A DNA stretch of 64,000 bases, taken from NCBI RefSeq assembly GCF_002914585.1, contig NZ_PDDM01000003.1, positions 124,001 through 188,000 of the forward strand, given 5' to 3'. The DNA comes from Pseudanabaena sp. BC1403. GTDB taxonomy: Bacteria; Cyanobacteriota; Cyanobacteriia; Pseudanabaenales; Pseudanabaenaceae. A program made the translations under genes and the position numbers. The first letter of the stretch is position 1, and every line of letters starts with the position of its first letter. Under the pieces are notes generated by a model, which worked only from the letters and a program-made list of their open reading frames with translations, searched no databases and was not told the DNA's origin. This document shows positions 62,323 through 64,000 of this stretch, in pieces.

Positions 62323-64000
62323 TAAAAGGCTTGTAGCATTAGCTGCTTGAGGTCAGCGATCATAGGATAGCGAGGATTTGCGCCCGTACATTGATCGTCA
62401 AAGGCTTGATCCGCCATGTCTTCCACATGTGCCATAAAAAACTCTTCACCAATACCTTGCTCTAGGAGTGCATCCTTAATCGTCGCAGGAATATCAACTT
62501 GACGTTTGAGATCTTCAACAGCAGCGATCAATAGCTCAACCTTCTCGTCATCAGTCTCACCACCTAAATGCAGATAGTTAGCAATCTGGGCATAGCGCCA
62601 CTTGCTATTGGGATATTTATTTTGCGAGAAAATCGCTTGCTTAAAGGGCACATCAGTTGCGTTGTAGCGAATCACATGGGAAATCATCAGCGCGTTAGCT
62701 AAACCGTGAGCAATATGGCAAGTGCCACCTAATTGGTGCGCGATCGAGTGACATACTCCTAAAAAAGCATTAGCAAAAGCCATCCCTGCGATCGTGGCGG
62801 CGTAGTGCACTTTTTCCCTTGCTTTAGGATCTTTGGCTCCATTTTTGTAAGCGCTAGGCAGATACTTGAACAACAAACGAATTGCTTCGAGAGCTAATCC
62901 ATTGGTATATTCCGAAGCCAGTACGGAAACGTAAGACTCGATCGCATGGGTGAGGGCATCAATGCCACCATAGGCAGTTAAACGTTTGGGAATGTTCATC
63001 GTCAGTTCGGGATCGACGATCGCCATATTCGGGGTTAGGGCATAATCGGCAAGGGGATATTTGATGCCAGATTTCTCATCGGTGACGACCGCAAAAGGAG
63101 TAACTTCGGAACCAGTTCCCGATGTGGTGGGGATCGCGACCATCATTGCTTTTGCGCCCAAAGGTGGCAACTCATAAACCCGCTTGCGAATATCCATAAA
63201 TCGCATCGCCAAGCCTTCAAATTCAATATCGGGATGTTCGTACAACAGCCACATGATTTTGGCGGCATCCATTGGCGAACCGCCACCAAAGGCGATAATT
63301 ACATCGGGATGGAAGCTATTACAAATCGTCAAACCTTTGCGGACGGTGGCAAGCGAAGGATCGGGTTCGACATCATAAAAGGTATAGTGGGCGATGCCGA
63401 TTTCTTCTAAGCTATCGGTGACTTCTTTGGTTAAGCCTAATTCAAACAAAGGGCGATCGGTAACAATCAATGCGCGTTTTCGGCCCATGAGATCCCGCAA
63501 AGCGACAGGCAAGCAGCCAGCTTTGAAGTAAATCTTTGGTGGGATGCGAAACCAGAGCATATTCTCACGGCGTTCGGCGGCGGTTTTGATATTTAATAAA
63601 TGATGGGGAGTCACATTGGCGGAAACCGAGTTACCGCCCCAGCTACCACAACCCAATGTCAGCGAAGGATCGAGACGGAAGTTATAGAGATCGCCGATCG
63701 CCCCTTGTGAAGATGGCGTATTAATCAACACCCGCGAGGTTTCCAATTTATTCTCAAAATAGCGGATATGTTCTTGATTATTAGGCGCGGTATACAACAC
63801 CGAAGTATGCCCATGTCCACCAAATATAACCAATGCTTCTGCCTTGTCCACCGCATCATGGAAATCTTCAGCACGATACATCGCAAGGATCGGCGACAAT
63901 TTCTCAAAGGCAAAGGGTTCATCCTGAGAAATCTTCTCCACTTCACCAATTAATACTCTGGTATTTGCAGGAATCTCAAATCCTGCCACCTCAGCAATCT
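62283..64000 (-). CDS. adhE: Bifunctional acetaldehyde/alcohol dehydrogenase, C-terminal part
   Basis: The frame is open to the window edge. Visible: the end of the aldehyde dehydrogenase half (VIFGGHGHTSVLYT; SSQGAIGDLYNF; CGSWGGNSVSANV) and the whole iron-dependent alcohol dehydrogenase half (ALIVTDRPLFELG; IIAFGGGSPMDAAK; IPTTSGTGSEVTPF; metal ligands in HAIESY and HSIAHQLGGTCHIAHG). Fermentative acetyl-CoA to ethanol. The last residues (NAQNSVAILSI) are encoded by repeat copy E, so the native end was changed by insertion. Confidence 0.95.
   Translation of the reverse strand, partial: IAEVAGFEIPANTRVLIGEVEKISQDEPFAFEKLSPILAMYRAEDFHDAVDKAEALVIFGGHGHTSVLYTAPNNQEHIRYFENKLETSRVLINTPSSQGAIGDLYNFRLDPSLTLGCGSWGGNSVSANVTPHHLLNIKTAAERRENMLWFRIPPKIYFKAGCLPVALRDLMGRKRALIVTDRPLFELGLTKEVTDSLEEIGIAHYTFYDVEPDPSLATVRKGLTICNSFHPDVIIAFGGGSPMDAAKIMWLLYEHPDIEFEGLAMRFMDIRKRVYELPPLGAKAMMVAIPTTSGTGSEVTPFAVVTDEKSGIKYPLADYALTPNMAIVDPELTMNIPKRLTAYGGIDALTHAIESYVSVLASEYTNGLALEAIRLLFKYLPSAYKNGAKDPKAREKVHYAATIAGMAFANAFLGVCHSIAHQLGGTCHIAHGLANALMISHVIRYNATDVPFKQAIFSQNKYPNSKWRYAQIANYLHLGGETDDEKVELLIAAVEDLKRQVDIPATIKDALLEQGIGEEFFMAHVEDMADQAFDDQCTGANPRYPMIADLKQLMLQAFYTNAQNSVAILSI

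Noticed and set aside
1-64000. tRNA, rRNA, tmRNA or 6S RNA genes
   Set aside because: The gaps were read for cloverleaf and conserved RNA patterns by eye and none was convincing; a covariance search could still find one.

Overview
The window is chromosomal DNA from a filamentous-type, Pseudanabaena-like cyanobacterium (genus inferred, not proven). The evidence is a phycocyanin operon (cpcBA with two rod linkers and cpcD), pcyA, the low-CO2 NDH-1MS operon (ndhF3-ndhD3-cupA-cupS), ldpA, cytochrome cM, psb32, ferredoxin-thioredoxin reductase ftrV, and very frequent GCGATCGC (HIP1) octamers. No phycoerythrin genes, CRISPR array, rRNA or tRNA was recognised.

Layout. 1-5.2 kb: the end of an ATPase gene followed by a giant TPR/nSTAND/WD40 protein. 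5.2-6.9 kb: an IS110-family element. 6.9-12.2 kb: rph, cytM, hemE, a frameshifted gene, mtnP, hslO. 12.4-21.2 kb (minus strand): ndhF3-ndhD3-Uma2-cupA-cupS and a polyferredoxin/cNMP-binding fusion. 21.6-25.0 kb: clpS, ldpA, a Ycf45-like ATPase. 25.2-29.4 kb: a sensor kinase and two response regulators. 29.5-34.5 kb: pcyA and cpcB-cpcA-cpcC-cpcC2-cpcD. 34.6-46.2 kb: a secreted protein, pyrE, a prohibitin, a second giant STAND/WD40 protein, DUF4079, a large Pro/Ser/Glu-rich protein, psb32. 46.5-46.7 kb: a cluster of nine DnaA boxes next to dnaN, very probably oriC. 47.1-57.6 kb: dnaN, an LptD-like protein, msrB, sodB, a J-domain/TPR protein, rsmA, a GNAT, rsfS, ftrV, an SPFH protein. 57.9-62.1 kb (minus strand): an Mrp-type antiporter operon. 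The window ends inside adhE.

The genes sketch inorganic-carbon and light metabolism: NDH-1MS CO2 uptake, a Na+/H+ Mrp complex that could sustain Na+-dependent bicarbonate uptake (inference), bilin synthesis beside its phycocyanin acceptor, tetrapyrrole synthesis (hemE), redox repair (msrB, sodB, ftrV), and fermentation (adhE).

The most unusual content is intergenic. Nearly every gene boundary carries a long, almost mismatch-free palindrome (about 18-28 bp arms, usually a 3-nt loop) whose arms differ at every locus. Superimposed are: (a) a 101-bp three-hairpin element in five copies with TACC...GGTA-type ends and matching 3-bp TTA/TAA duplications (MITE-like); (b) a ~100-bp double palindrome in two copies in which one central arm can pair with either flanking arm, with the changes compensated in all three arms; (c) smaller inverted-repeat families, some of which have entered coding sequence (nSTAND protein interior, ends of LdpA and AdhE). 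Intrinsic termination probably explains part of (a)-(c), because cyanobacteria lack Rho, but not the copies between divergent genes or the covarying double element.
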